From Incurvaria masculella (lineage: Eukaryota; Arthropoda; Insecta; Lepidoptera; Incurvariidae): DNA of 64,000 nt. The translations under genes were made by a program, and so were the position numbers. The notes below the pieces were generated by a model. It did no database searches and was not told where the DNA came from. It saw nothing but the letters and a program-made list of their open reading frames with translations. The stretch is taken from NCBI GenBank assembly GCA_946894095.1, contig OX335656.1:883001-947000 (forward strand), written 5' to 3'. Shown in pieces: positions 12,133-24,634 of the stretch. Every line of letters begins with the position of its first letter. Position 1 is the first letter of the stretch.

Positions 12133-12239
12133 CCTCTTGGAATCGAACCGATATTGTACATTTCCATTCACATGCGCCCCTCACGCATCGCTTCGTGACG
12201 AAAGCTCGTGTGCGACAAATATATGTGAAGATCTGCTTC

Positions 12240-12352
12240 ATCTGATAGTGGAACTGCCAAAGTTCGACTGGTACGCGCCCACGTTCCCTCAAAGTACAAC
12301 CTGGGGTCCTTCGAACATGCTGTGAAGCAGCACCTGGCCAGCCGCCATGGTT
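12240..12352 (+). pseudogene. Second LINE C-terminal fragment
   Basis: One frame reads AHVPSKYNLGSFEHAVKQHL followed by a stop, like the final residues of a LINE ORF2. It starts directly after the tail of the previous element. Short and uncertain. Confidence 0.45.
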
Positions 12353-13375
12353 AACATAAAAAAAGTGCTAGTAACTTCTTTCTATGGTCTTAATGGATCT
12401 TAATTATTTTAAATTAATGTAATTGATGATATTTGCAGAAATGTCAAAAACTTTCGTTGTTTTAATCTATGTTATTCTATTTGCATGAAATTACTAAAGA
12501 ATAATGCACACGAATACCTAGCGCAACCTTTGGGAGAGTCCTTGACTAGACGAGCTTAATGTTTACATGCTCGCGATCCAACGCTAGCTTGTGTAGGCTC
12601 GCGCGAGCATGTAAATGCGGCCAGAGATTTTACTGCAGCCAGTGGGTACCACAAGTGCTGTTATTTATGTAAATATTATTAAAAATATGGTACCGAACAT
12701 TTTGCCGTTTGAATTGCAAATCGTTAGATAGAGCCTTTGACTTCTATTCATACAAAAGGAATATTTTTTTGATTTTTTTGAACCTCCCTCACCCCTCCGG
12801 TATTTATTTTCCGGAGACTTTGGCAGTAATTTTGTTCTGCTTCTCTTATATACAAAGAATGTGTTGTTGTTACTATGGTAAATTTGTATTGTTTTGTGTT
12901 GATATTGAATTTGTGTTGTTTATTATTGTCATTTATTCATTTGTTGTTTATTTATTTCTCCTAAAACTAGGATTACGGGAAGCCAGGGTGGCTGAATTCA
13001 GAAAGGGCGAGAATTCAGAATAAATGTGTCAATACGGTTGTAATGGGTAAAAGGCTTGTACTGGTCAGAGGAGGGTTTATCGCGGGGTTGTGAATTATCG
13101 AGCTGGTAAATTTGTTCATCGAAGCGTCCGGAAAAGCTCGCGGACTGCCTCAGGCGGAAAATCTGATGTTTTCAGCTATTAAACAAAAAGCATTTGTCCT
13201 TAAAAAAGAAAGAATCTCTGCAAATTACGTACTTGTTTCCAACGATATTATTTGAAGTCTATACCAGATCTGTTCACGAAACTTACATCAAACGATAAAA
13301 TGTCCGAGGAAATATCTATAAATCATTATATTTTATACATTATGCGTAATTTTATTCAACACGGATAGCTTACAT

Positions 13376-13461
13376 CACACCTATGTTGTTTTTGCACTAT
13401 ACTTTCTTTTGTAAATTGTTTTTTTTTGTGGCGTAATAAAGAATTCATCAATCAATCAAAC
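13376..13461 (+). mobile_element. 5'-truncated LINE tail
   Basis: Repeats the last 80 bases of the 11560-12132 element (TTTTGCACTATACTTTCTTT, GAATTCATCAATCAATCAAA), the pattern left by a severely truncated retrotransposition. Confidence 0.8.
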
Positions 13462-13488
13462 CTATTTACTGTCATGATCGACATCTTG

Positions 13489-13567
13489 ACCATCGTTTAT
13501 TCAATGCGATGGTACCGGGGTGGGCGGGATAAACCCTACCAACTAGTAAATAAAGAAGGGGACTACA
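13489..13567 (-). mobile_element. SINE body fragment
   Basis: ATTCAATGCGATGGTACC, GGCGGGATAAACCCTACCA and GGGGACTACAG, from the middle of the SINE body. Confidence 0.7.
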
Positions 13568-14372
13568 GCGGTATGTGAGACGAATTACATATTAAGATAG
13601 ACAATGCGGGAATTAATGCATTGGGACCACTTCTATCCCGTAAAGCTTAAAATTATTTATAGAGTAGGTGGCAAAAAATAAAAAATGATTATATGCCAAA
13701 ATGTTTGCTCGTCCGTTTTGAACTATACTTACTTACGAACATGTCGGCCAAGCATGGCATTGCACACCGGAAAACCGTAAGTTTTCAAAACATTACTTAC
13801 TTAAGATTTAGTTATTTTTACAGTTTTATCTCTTTTAAAAGTGTGTCTTTGCGGTACGGTCGCGTGACATGTTCTATGAGATAAGTTACGTATTTTATTG
13901 GTACTAATGTATACAGTATTATATATGTATCAATTGTGTATCAAATCCTTTCAGTGATATTACGTTTATAATATGTGTTAATGATTTTTACGTGGATTTT
14001 TTTAAGTTTAATTTTCATGGAAACGGGGAAAGAAATTGATGTGGGATTGCTGGTGGCCGCATTAGCCTAGAGATCCAGATAGCAGCGTCAGTTGACTTCG
14101 AAGATCTTTGTCATTTATGATCAGTTTCAGTTTCAGATGTATATTACACACTCGGATTCGTATTTTTTTCCCCTGTTGGTTCGATTACTTCTGGCGAAGG
14201 GAGCCGACAAGAAACTTCGTCAGGTTGGTCATTGTATTATTATTTTTTGCTGATTGTTAGGTTTAATTAGCACTTTCCTTTTTTTTCATATGTTTCTGTG
14301 TTTTGTGTAAAATAATGTCCTGTGTTTATAAAATATGGATATATAAACGACTTAAAAAAAATCATTTATCTT

Positions 14373-14784
14373 GAGCGGCTCGTAGCCTAGTGGCGCGGGG
14401 ACTGGCCTAGCGTACCAGAGACCTGGGTTCAATACCGACATGCACCACTGTCTTTCTCTTTCCGAGTTCGATAAGTGCATTTTCATCACGAATGCGAGCT
14501 GCTCCATGGTTCGGAATCCATGTAAAACTGTAGGTCCCCTTCCCCTACTAGGTGGTAGGGTTTAAGCCCGCCCGGTTTGGTACCATCGCATTGGATGAAA
14601 AGATGGTCGAAGCGGCAATGAAAAATTGTCCGTGTTTTCCATCCAGTTCAATGTAGCCGTGCTCATAAAGGGAAGGTCCTGGCATGGCACCAAATTCCTT
14701 CGGGAATGTGATGTATTGGGTTAATATCATAACGGTAGTTGTGTGGTATTAAGCATCCATGTCGGGTCGCATAAAAAAAAAAAA
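14373..14784 (+). mobile_element. SINE, tRNA-type head, full length
   Basis: Nearly identical to the copy at 961, from GAGCGGCTCGTAGCCTAGTG to GGGTCGCATAAAAAAAAAA. Confidence 0.92.
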
Positions 14785-14829
14785 TTACCACGTCGAACAA
14801 GAAACAAGAAGGGACGACTCAATTCTCAA

Positions 14830-15170
14830 TTACGTATCCAATTTTCCAACCAATCGCAAGTACACACGGAGCGAGGTCGCGGCGGGGCGGGCGGGGAGGG
14901 CGGGCGGCTGTTTAGAGAGATTTGCCCCAAAGCTCTCCCGATCCCTGCGATTATCCCCGAGCCCGCCGATTGCTTCGCTCGATCTCTTCTCTTGATCGGC
15001 CACCGTGTCACCTTCCTACCTGCACACCTTCAATCCCCCGACAGCGGAGGGGATTTTGAAGGAATACACTGGCTGATGTTTACACTAGCTGATATTCTTG
15101 GCTCCGATTGGTTCAATTTCGTTTTGGACAACCACGCGGGCGGAGCCAGGTAAAATGCGCCCTCGTCGCA
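14830..15170. promoter_or_regulatory. GC-box and CCAAT-rich stretch, possible promoter
   Basis: An isolated GC-rich island in AT-rich DNA: GGGGCGGGCGGGGAGGGCGG at about 14884 (several GC boxes), CCAATC at 14840, ATTGG/CCGATTGG around 15110, plus CGATCG-type sites. Two frames are open across it, but neither encodes anything recognisable. It could be a promoter or a 5' exon of the cyclase or another gene; there is no direct evidence. Confidence 0.25.
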
Positions 15171-15195
15171 TCTCCCACATTTGCTCGGTCTCTAA

Positions 15196-15363
15196 GGCTG
15201 AGATAAATAGTCGTAACAGGAACTAAGACTAACGAAAAGTAGAACTTTGTGACGTCAATTTGCATTACTTTGAGATTGCGTCCATACAAAATGTGTCAAA
15301 GTGACGTCACAAAGTACTACGTTCCGTTAGTCTTAGTTTCTGTTACGTCTATTTATCTCAGCC
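15196..15363. mobile_element. Palindromic MITE (TAA target), copy 1
   Basis: Starts GGCTGAGATAAATAGTCGTA and ends with the reverse complement, CTATTTATCTCAGCC. The arms pair across most of the length (GACGTCA boxes meet in the middle). TAA flanks both ends. A second copy is at 26597. Confidence 0.88.
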
Positions 15364-15368
15364 TAAGC

Positions 15369-15535
15369 CCCGGTTGCACGAAGAAACGGCTGAGTTAATC
15401 AATGTTCAAACATGTCACTTTTAGTGAACAGCATAGAGTTCCTTCCATACTGTCCACACAAAGTGACGTGTTTGATCATACTCTGACGTTGATTTTGATT
15501 TTTTGTTCTTTCGTGCACTCGGTCCTAAGGGTTGA
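15369..15535. repeat. Dispersed repeat, copy 1
   Basis: GAGTTAATCAATGTTCAAA, CCTTCCATACTGTCCA and TTGATTTTGATTTTTT recur at 20583-20715. No coding or Pol III signal. Confidence 0.7.
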
Positions 15536-15744
15536 AACGCAATGTTATATAGCTTTTAATTCCTCAAGAATTGGGCTATCAAATTCCAAAATATATTTTT
15601 TTAATAAGATTGGTAGTTCCAAATATTAGCGCGTTCAAAGAAAAAAACTAACAACCTCTTCAGCTTTATTAATTATATTAATATTATGCATAGATGTGTG
15701 TATGTATAGGATGCATATCAATGATAACAATTATTGTCTCGCGT

Positions 15745-15968
15745 CATGTTATTAGCCCAATATGGTAACTAAGTATGGTACCATATGGAAACTAAGTGTC
15801 CTTCCTTAAATTGCAGGGCCAAATTGAATTGGATGAAAAAAACGATTGCCGCTTCGATCATCATTCATTCGATGTGATGGTACCAACTCGGACGGAATTA
15901 ATCATAACACATAGTAAGTTAAGACCCTTTCTACAGTTTTACGTGGAATCCGAACCACGAACGACACA
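15745..15968 (-). mobile_element. SINE body fragment
   Basis: TTATTAGCCCAATATGG, GATTGCCGCTTCGATCATC and TACAGTTTTACGTGGAATC are diverged body words; the head is missing. Confidence 0.65.
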
Positions 15969-15969
15969 T

Positions 15970-17040
15970 TCCTTAGTAAATTCAGCGAGGTTATCTGTAC
16001 TCTTTTTAGGTAAATACGTAACTATAATAAACCCAAATATTCTAGTTATAATATATCTGTCTTCTTTCATCTTATGTCAGGTGCTTTCAGCCTTAGCATA
16101 CATAATATATTTTAGTACATATAAGTGGGGACATTACCTGCACTATACATTCGCGCGGAGAACAATAAACATAAATGAGGCATTCACGGCCGTTGTTACT
16201 TCAATGTGGTGAAATGACTGTCCAGTCAGCTGCTGCGGATGAGGCCAAGTCTCTTCATCCACATTAACTTCTATAAACATTGCTATCTGCATGGAGAGCT
16301 TTTTAGTTAGGTTAACAAAGTAGCCAGTCTGGCAGTCTGAGTTCTCACCTAAATTGGTGTTTACGGCAAACCGATCGACTGGCATTTTCAAATGTATGGA
16401 GAAATTGAAGAGTCCGAGTTTGATTTGACAGCTTACTCAACGTTGTCGTAAATACGTCGACGTTGCGGTTTACGTCCACTCCGCGTTTTCATACAAATCG
16501 GAAGTCCGAGTTTGACTTTGACAGCTTGAAGAAGTAAAACCACAGAATAACTAGTAAAAACTTGTATGGAGTTTAATGTTTTTACGGAGCTTCGAAGTTA
16601 CGTAAACGCCAATTTAGGTGAGAACTGAGACTACCAGCTCAGTATCGATTTCGGATCCAAACACTTACGCTTTATACAGCTCTTTTCTAACAATGATGAC
16701 TGACTGACCGTTGAATACAACAAAATACTCAATGTGACGGCTGTCACCGAACAAATCAAATTTCAGTTAACAATACGTAGATCATTATATTGATTAAATA
16801 AGACGTTCTTTTTTCAAACCTACACATACAAGTTTCTATATCGAGGGTTCAATCCACGGAGGTTCAATCCTCCTGCACAGGATCGGAAAAAATATTGGGG
16901 CCAGGCTTCTTTGAATATTTTACCCCGTATTTTCTTTGTCCGATATTTTATTCCGAAACGTAAATCCGTAGTGCCACGGCAGGACGCTTAGTAATTTTCA
17001 TATTCTAAGCGGTTCTTACGCCAGAATCTTCTTCTCTATA
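15970..17040. other. Unassigned; repeats shared with 23.3 kb
   Basis: ATTGCTATCTGCATGGAGAG (16278) and TTTCGGATCCAAACACTTAC (16650) recur near 23290-23350, so part of this is a dispersed repeat of unknown type. Confidence 0.45.
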
Positions 17041-17042
17041 TA

Positions 17043-17306
17043 CAGGGTGTTAACGGAGTTATGGTCCAAACGTTAACCACGTGTTCCTTGGCATATTTGG
17101 AGCAAAAAAGGTGGAGCAACATTTTTTTGTACGACCGAAAAAAATATTGTCATCCCCATACATTTTTGTAAATACCTACACACAAAATGTATGGGAAGGA
17201 CGCTTTTTTTTTCAGTCGTACAAAAAAATGTTATCTACCTTTTTTGCTCCAAATATGCCAAGGACCGTGTGGTTAACGTTTGGACCATAACTCCGTTAAC
17301 ACCCTG
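17043..17306. mobile_element. Foldback MITE with TA target duplication
   Basis: The left arm CAGGGTGTTAACGGAGTTAT, continuing through TTTGGAGCAAAAAAGGT, is answered by its reverse complement on the right, ending GTTAACACCCTG. The arms cover about 105 bases each. It is flanked by TA, as in Tc1/mariner elements. A diverged shorter relative is at 36938. Confidence 0.88.
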
Positions 17307-17324
17307 TATATATATATATATATA

Positions 17325-18162
17325 CTTATATAAAAGGGAACGTCTGTCCACATGCGAGAGATAATCTCCGTAACCACAAAACAGATCAAGATGCGATTTA
17401 AACCAATTTCAAGAGAACATCGCGGAGAACGCTTTAAGGTACATACCATCACGCTAAATATCCTAAGGGCTGAGCAATATCAATGAATCTCTACTTATAT
17501 AAAAGGGAACGTCTGTCCACATGCGAGAGATAATCTCCGTAACCACAAAACAGATCAAGATGCGATTTAAACCAATTTCAAGAGAACATCGCGGAGAACG
17601 CTTTAAGGTAAATACCATCACGCTAAATATCCTAAGGGCTGAGCAATATCAATGAATCTCTACTTATATAAAAGGGAACGTCTGTCCACATGCGAGAGAT
17701 AATCTCCGTAACCACAAAACAGATCAAGATGCGATTTAAACCAATTTTAAGAGAACATCGCGGAGAACGCTTTAAGGTACACACCATCACGCTAAATATC
17801 CTAAGGGCTGAGCAATATCAATGAATCTCTACTTATATAAAAGGGAACGCCTGTCCACATGCGAGAGATAATCTCCGTAACCACAAAACAGATCAAGATG
17901 CGATTTAAACCAATTTCAAGAGAACATCGCGGAGAACGCTTTAAGGTACATACCATCACGCTAAATATCCTAAGGGCTGAGCAATATCAATGAATCTCTA
18001 CTTATATAAAAGGGAACGTCTGTCCACATGCGAGAGATAATCTCCGTAACCACAAAACAGATCAAGATGCGATTTAAACCAATTTCAAGAGAACATCGCG
18101 GAGAACGCTTTAAGGTACATACCATCACGCTAAATATCCTTAGGGCTGAGCAATATCAATGA
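17325..18162. repeat. 169-bp satellite, five tandem copies
   Basis: Units start CTTATATAAAAGGGAACGTC at 17325, 17494, 17663, 17832 and 18001, an exact 169-bp period with only a few substitutions between copies. The unit contains no open frame of note. Near-identity implies recent amplification or ongoing homogenisation. Confidence 0.97.
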
Positions 18163-18169
18163 AATTTTA

Positions 18170-18478
18170 CTCTCAAACAAAATTAATACCATTCCGTTGC
18201 GTATGGTGGCGTTACTTGCGGCGTCACTTTGACCGCTCTCTCTAAAATAGAAACGATTCACTATTTTCGCACTGAATGTCAGAAAGCGGATGGCGCAGGG
18301 CGAATTACCGAATCTTCTATACGTATTTTGTTCGGGAGGGTATAGTTTCGAATCCTGATAGCCTCAATTTTTTTTCCGTTTTTTACATTTTATTGTTTAT
18401 GGGGTCTCGCATATAATTATAGCATGGATTAGACTTAATAGATATACACATATCTATTAATATCTCGGCTTTCACTAT
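18170..18478. other. Nothing recognised
   Basis: AT-rich, no supported feature. Confidence 0.4.
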
Positions 18479-18830
18479 CAAATCAAATCAAAAATCATTT
18501 ATTCATCATATAGACAGTGAGATTTATAACATAAAAGTAACACAATGAGTTAATAAGTAGTTATAAAGAACAGGGACCATCTCAGCATAAGTTGCATTTC
18601 ACTTAGTTAGCAGCAACGCTGATTTACGTCTGGTCCCTAAAACAATAAAATAAAAACCAAATCCTTCGAATCCTGTCGAAACATTCAAAGAAGAGAGAAA
18701 AAAAAATAAGCAACACAATACAAAAAAAAGAGAAGACCAAATATCAAAAAGTATTCACACATCCGTTTAAAACATAAATCACATTTGAAGAAAAGGAAGC
18801 AAAATTTGCAAACTAGCTAAACATCTGGGT
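18479..18830 (-). mobile_element. LINE 3' end remnant
   Basis: Starts AAATCAAATCAAAAATCATT, the reverse complement of the TGATTTTTGATTTGATTT tail common on insect LINEs, followed by non-coding AT-rich sequence. The left boundary is clear, the right one is not. Confidence 0.5.
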
Positions 18831-19510
18831 AGAGATGGCGCCACGTGTACTCTCATAGAAAAGAATAACTTCTATCCGGGTAGAGATGGCGCCACGTGTG
18901 ATTGGCGATTAGAAGATCATGGCGCGATAGATGGCGCTGTGAAATTAAATATTTTCAAAGACCGAAATTCTGCAAATATTTTCGCCGCAACTATTTACTA
19001 TAGCATTATAAAATTTTATATTTATATTCTTTGCTTTCTGTGTACAATAACTTTGTACAGGCCAGAACAGCATTAAATAAGGCATGGGGAACTATCTTTT
19101 GACTCATAGAAGATCATGAAACATATGAAAATTTGTATGGGTAACCCATTATATCTTCAAACTAGGTATATGAAAACGCACGTGTTTTTTAATGAATAGT
19201 TCATATGTTTTTGGTCAAGAAATGGCGCTATCGCTGATTGCATTTATGTATCTTCTTTCGAGACTCCCTAATTGTACCTAATTTGTATCGCATGGGTTTA
19301 TTATTCCCGCAATTTTAGGACTAATTGGCATCAGGCAAAATTATGAGAGGGGTGTGCAAATAAGCAGTGGTTTGAAATGCTTATAAATTGAGATCCGATG
19401 TAGACCTTTTGGTTTCCACGTCTAGCCTGATTCTGCTCACAACTTAAAAGCTACATGAAATCACCCTAAATTACCGGAGCGGTGAGCAGTGGGGTGAAAT
19501 GCTTATAACT
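18830..19510. other. Unassigned; short duplicated motif
   Basis: GGGTAGAGATGGCGCCACGT occurs twice, 54 bases apart (18825 and 18879). No gene. Confidence 0.45.
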
Positions 19511-19511
19511 T

Positions 19512-19897
19512 GAGCGGCTCGTAGCCTAGTGGCGCGGGGACTGGCCTAGCGTACCAGAGGCCTGTCTTTCTCTTTCCGAGTTCGATAAGTGCATTTTCGT
19601 CACGAATGCGAGCTGCTCCATCATCCGGAATCCATGTAAAACTGTAGGTCCCTTCACCTACTAGGTGGTAGGGTTTAAGCCCGCCCGGGTTGGTACCATC
19701 GCATTGGATGAAAAGATGGTCGAAGCTGGAATGAAAAATTGTCCGTGTTTTCCATCCAGCTCAATGTAGCCGTGCTCATAAAGGGATGGTCCTGGCATGG
19801 CACCAAATTCCTTCGGAAATGTGGTGTATTGTGGGCTGATATCATAACGGTAGTTGTGTGATATTAGCCATCCATGTCAGGTCGCATAAAAAAAAAA
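19512..19897 (+). mobile_element. SINE, tRNA-type head
   Basis: Complete apart from a gap in the head after the CCAGAGGCCTG point, where the B box and its flank are lost. The body is intact through GGTCGCAT plus A. Its poly-A runs straight into an older 5S-type SINE. Confidence 0.88.
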
Positions 19898-20160
19898 CTT
19901 GCGAACCACTCACCCGATTTATATGCGAATTGAATCTACGTTTGGCGTCTCTGAGTGCGCTCCAGTTACGGATGGGTGACCATGTTCGATGTTGAGGCTG
20001 GCTGTGGTTTGTATGCCACGTAAAACTTTTGTACACCATTCGTAGGGTTCATTCCGCCTGGGATGATACATAGGTACCATCGCATAGAAGGAATGCATCA
20101 TCGGGGCATGAAAATTGTCGTGTTTTAGATCCATTTTAACGTGGAAGTACGTAAGTAAGA
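19898..20160 (+). mobile_element. Older SINE with decayed 5S-type head
   Basis: GATGGGTGACCATGTTCGATG (5S box C) and GGCTGGCTGTGG, then a shortened body (GGTACCATCGCATAGAAGGA, AAAATTGTCGTGTTTTAGAT). Related heads are at 31425-31540 and 55930-56045 on the minus strand. Confidence 0.65.
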
Positions 20161-20582
20161 AATAAAATAAAAAAATATGCTGTGTTTACTGTTATTTTTA
20201 CGAAGTTCGTCATTTACTTCCAGCAAACAGATGGTGTTATACAAATCACTATTCACAGTCCCCAAAGCAACAGTCTGCATGCCTGTCTGTTTCATTTTAC
20301 GGCGGACATCATTTATGTTTTTGTTGTATAAAGCTGACATCACGAAATTAGTCACAAGATTGACGCGATAGTCCCCTTTCATGGTGTTTCATCGTCAAAA
20401 GCAGTTTGATTCCGAGCAAGGATTTGCTGAGCCGTCAAATTACACTTAAAATCGTATAAAATAATGCTATGAACATTTTCATAAGTTAATATCATATGGT
20501 GATATATAGACATGCATTTTTTTAAATGACGCCACAATGCAAAAACAAGTCAAAATAGCCTAAGAACCGATTGCATACCGAG

Positions 20583-20715
20583 AGGGATGAGTTAATCAAT
20601 GTTCAAATACGTCACTTTCAGTGAACCGCATAGAGATCCTTCCATACTGTCCATACAAAGTGACGTGTTTAAGCTGACGTTGATTTTGATTTTTTTCCCT
20701 TTCGTGCACACGCCC
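20583..20715. repeat. Dispersed repeat, copy 2
   Basis: Second copy of the 15369 repeat (GATGAGTTAATCAATGTTCA, CCTTCCATACTGTCCATACA). Confidence 0.7.
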
Positions 20716-20719
20716 CTAT

Positions 20720-22510
20720 GAGTTATAATACAAAATTACTTAATTACTTTTAAGATATTATTTAGCTAAGTGGCCAGTTCCGAAAACTTATAGTGAAACT
20801 TATAGTGCGCCCTATGTATTATAAATGGGAACGTTAGAATATTTCTAATTTAATTAATGCATATCGGCTCCACCCGTTATGATTAAAAAGTAGTGGATAA
20901 ATAACATATTTATTGACCAGCCTTTTGGGCTACCTACTTTTTATCTAGGAAATAATTCAGCTCGACATCAGTCCAAAAGGACATGGACCCGAGCGGAGCC
21001 GGGTACCGCAGCTAGTAACTATATAAATCAATAATTTCTCTCGTCTTCTCGTTTCTGAGTCCTCGCAAAATATAACGCATTCTCTTGGGTATAAAATGAG
21101 TGTAAAAATGATGGAACATTAAATTATTAATATTTTAAACAATTTTTATTTAGATCTACCAGTAGTTATCATTTGTTGACTGAATAGACGCGAAGACCGC
21201 CGTTTGTTGTACATGGGGAAATTGATAAATGCTAATTGATCATAAGTGGCGTAAAAGATCTGTCAAAGCTGTCAGAGGTAGGGCCTCTGATACTAACAGG
21301 AAAAATAAATGACGTATCCGAGGATGTAATATACATCTAATGGAGGAAATAAAGATACTGAAACTGAAGCTAAATGTAACAGAACAGATTTGAAAATAAA
21401 AGTGTTTAACTCAATCTATGTTCTAATTGTAATGACAAAATTTCCTCTATCTATGTTTTTCCGAAAAAAAAGTTCCAAACTATGGTATTAAAATGAAGTT
21501 GTGGGAAAGAAATACATCACATAAAAATTATTATTTTATTTCAAATATTGTGATATTTAATTAAATTAAAATTTATTTGAAGAAAATTCCCATTCTTTTC
21601 CCCAAACCCTCAAAACTTACTCTAACTGCATCAAAAATTATTTTTTTTTTCTTTAATATCATCAGATGTTATATATTACAAGTGTTCACCGCATCTGCGC
21701 GCGCATGCTAGGTCTATGGTTCATCGGAAATGATGGAATTGTAAATGTCGTTCCAGTATCGTTAAAAGTGTGTTTGTATTAAAAATAAATATAAATAAAA
21801 AGTATAACAACCTCGTAAAATTATCGTTTACCCTTTACTTATAAGAAAGATGGCAACATATGCGACAGCAATAATTAATTATCTGTCTCGTTTTTGTACC
21901 TGATATTATTACCAGCTGTTCACATCATTCCGTGTACTTAAGTATTGTATTTTCTGCGAAACGTATTGACCTGTTTTATTGGGACAGGTCACGACAGATA
22001 GCTACTGGACTTTTATCGTTTACCGATAGTGACGAGAATCGAGAAGGGTATGTTGAGGTCGTTTTGTCATGTAAATTGGATGAGTGATGAAAGGGTGACA
22101 ATATGAATTTAGAAGGCGACAACCTGAATTTAGAAGGCAACAGTGTGAAAGGCCTTAAAAAATACGTTGAATTTAAATAAAAAAGTCAGGTATGAACCCC
22201 CGTAAAAGAAGAGCATGTTTGAATAGACAATATGTATGTTTATCTGTAAAGAAGCGAATGGAGTTGCGAGAGAGTATCTATGCCTTCGGAGAAGCGGCGG
22301 CATATTCATTGTTTACTGCTTGTTCATAATCCACTACACTTGGATTTGTCATATTTTATCATTAGCCCATCATCAAGATGGTGTGCGTTTAGTTAAGGCG
22401 AAATCAAGACTCAAGAAGTAGCCATAGTCACTGAGAGCCAGAATCGCGTGGCAGAAGCAGTTAAATGTATGGTAAAAAAATCTGTTCTTGTTACTATTCG
22501 GGATGTAGAA
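20720..22510. other. Nothing recognised beyond one short repeat
   Basis: Apart from the GGTACC motif at 20935-21016, AT-rich DNA without exon-like or RNA-like signal. Confidence 0.4.
20935..21016 (-). repeat. GGTACCCGGCTCCGCTCGGG motif repeat
   Basis: GAGCGGAGCCGGGTACCGCA with the linked CTACTTTTTATCTAGGAAAT. Other copies of this element end are at 6208, 31110 and 55600, usually followed by GGATAAAAAGTA(G/A)CCCA. Confidence 0.7.
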
Positions 22511-22519
22511 ACATCAAAT

Positions 22520-22640
22520 AAAACAAAAAGCTAAGGGCTATACGTTTATTTTTTCAAATCACTTATTTACTATTTGTTGTTATAGCGATAAATACACACT
22601 CTGTGAAAATTTCAGCTCCCTTCCAATTACGGTTCATGAG
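22520..22640 (+). repeat. GTTCCGTACC-family fragment, diverged
   Basis: TTTGTTGTTATAGCG, AAATACACACTCTGTGAAAA and GGTTCATGAGATACAGC belong to the middle of this family. Confidence 0.65.
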
Positions 22641-23104
22641 ATACAGCTCAGAAGAAAAAATAAGGTTGACCTTTTTCATAAGGACTGTTCTAATATTAGG
22701 ATGCTGAAGTTACGGCGGTAGCCTTTGCATGACATGCTCTGGTAAAGTATATCCTTCTTTATTTTTCGCGTGAAGAAGAAAGAAGAGGTCGTATCGTCAA
22801 CTATATATCACTATATACTATAACTACAGATTGTGCAATCCACTCTTAATTATGATGAAAAAATGCTAATGATAAACAGACTTACCATTTAATTGATTCG
22901 GTTGCGATGGTTAACCATTACCTAATAGAACATTTACCTAGAGTTATGTTTAGTTTAGACATAAAGAAAGGGTACTTTAGCTACAAAAACATTAGCCTAG
23001 TAATCTTAATTATATAGCATTTTGGTACGATGTACCTGATACAGTTGAATTTTTCGGATAATTTTAAATATAAACATAGTGACTGGTGGCATACTCTTGG
23101 GCTA

Positions 23105-23570
23105 TCCCTTTTTAGGGTTCCGTACCCTAAGTACTGAACACTATTACAATTTTTCCTCCGTCCGTTCGTCCATCCGCCTGCCACGGGCTGTATCTCATGA
23201 ACCGCAATAGGTAGACGATTTAACAGCAAGTAGTAAAAATAAAAAAAACAAATAAAAATTAAAAGGCCACCCACATTGACTTCTAAAAAGCTTGCTATCT
23301 GCATGGAGAGCTTCTAGTAGCCAGAATCGATTTGGGATCCAAACACTTCACGATTTATACAGCTCTTTTCTAACAATTATGTGTGACTGACCGTTGAATA
23401 CAACAAAACACTCAATGCGAGAGCTGTCACAGAAAACAAATCACCCAAAACTTTTATAAAAACAAAAAAAAATCACCCATGCAAGAAACATGATTTCTTT
23501 GGGTCAAATTTTGTATTATGGTACGAAACCCTTCGAGTGCGAGTCCGACTCGCACTTGGCCAGTTTTTTC
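23105..23570 (-). repeat. GTTCCGTACC-family element with internal insertion
   Basis: Bounded by TTTAGGGTTCCGTACCCTAA on the left and GAGTCCGACTCGCACTTGGC on the right. The middle (about 23265-23440) carries unrelated sequence shared in part with 16275-16320 and 16640-16700. Confidence 0.75.
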
Positions 23571-23577
23571 ACCCGGG

Positions 23578-23993
23578 TTTTTTTTATGCAACCTGACATG
23601 GATGGCTAATACCACACAACTACCGTAATGATATTAGCCCAATACACCACATTCCCGAAGGAATTCGGTGCCATGGCAGAACCTTCCCTTTATTATCACG
23701 GCTACATTGAATTGGATGGAAAACACGGACAATTTTTCATTGCCGCTTCGACCATCTTTTCATCCAATGCGATGGTACCAACCCGGACGGGCCTCAACCC
23801 TACCACCTAATAGAGGAAGGGGACATACAGTCTTACATGGATTCCGAACCATGGAGCAGCTCGCATTCGTGACGAAATGCACTTATCTAATTCAGAATGA
23901 GAAAGAAAGTGGTGCATGAACGATGGGCGGGGATTTGATCCTAGATCTCTGGTATACTAGTCTAGTCCCCGCGCCACTAGTCTACGAGCCGCT
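23578..23993 (-). mobile_element. SINE, tRNA-type head, full length
   Basis: ATGCAACCTGACATGGATGG through CTACGAGCCGCT; inserted immediately beside a GTTCCGTACC-family element. Confidence 0.9.
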
Positions 23994-24080
23994 GCCGGGT
24001 TGCAGTGACACGGTTTTGTTTTTATTCAATCATACACTGCCATACAGCGCCTAATACACTGGCCCGTAGTGCATACACTC

Positions 24081-24104
24081 AAGACATACATACATACATA
24101 CATA
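24081..24104. repeat. (ACAT)n microsatellite
   Basis: About five ACAT units followed by CA-rich sequence. Confidence 0.85.
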
Positions 24105-24634
24105 CACTCACATTACTTATAAGTTAACACATTGCACACACACTTTCACCACATGTATACCGCACGCACACCCTATCATACACACGGTTGTGGAATGTTG
24201 CAAGTTACATATCGTTTAGTAGTAAGACATTTCAGTTTGTGAACAATGAAACTTTGTCATCGGCTTAAAAATATTAAAATAATTATCATGTAATAATCTA
24301 AGATTTGCTGCACGGTTTATTAAAAAAAAACTTAGTGTAGGATATGAATTTAGGAGCGGGACTTACAGCTAAGCACCGATCCACCCCTCCTTGGGGTCGT
24401 CTGCTCCTCCGTCCGCCTCATTATACCCAATGATTGCTGTGTTACCCGTAAACCTCTTCAATTACTCTCTCGTGGGAGGAATTACTCTCAACCACAATTA
24501 TTCCGTTGTATTACATAAGTAGTGCTTACCGTTGCATTTTTAAAAGGTTTTTTGTTTTTTGAGGCATTTATTTGTTTTCGTCCGTTATTAAAAAACGGCA
24601 ATAATAAAAGTTAACACTAAATACTATGGGTCAG

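Larger units (their letters stand above)
12360..14370. other. Mostly unassigned AT-rich sequence
   Basis: Holds the LINE tail at 13376 and SINE fragment at 13489; no exon or RNA gene otherwise. The 104-codon frame at 12709 is a hydrophobic low-complexity reading of AT-rich DNA. Confidence 0.4.
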
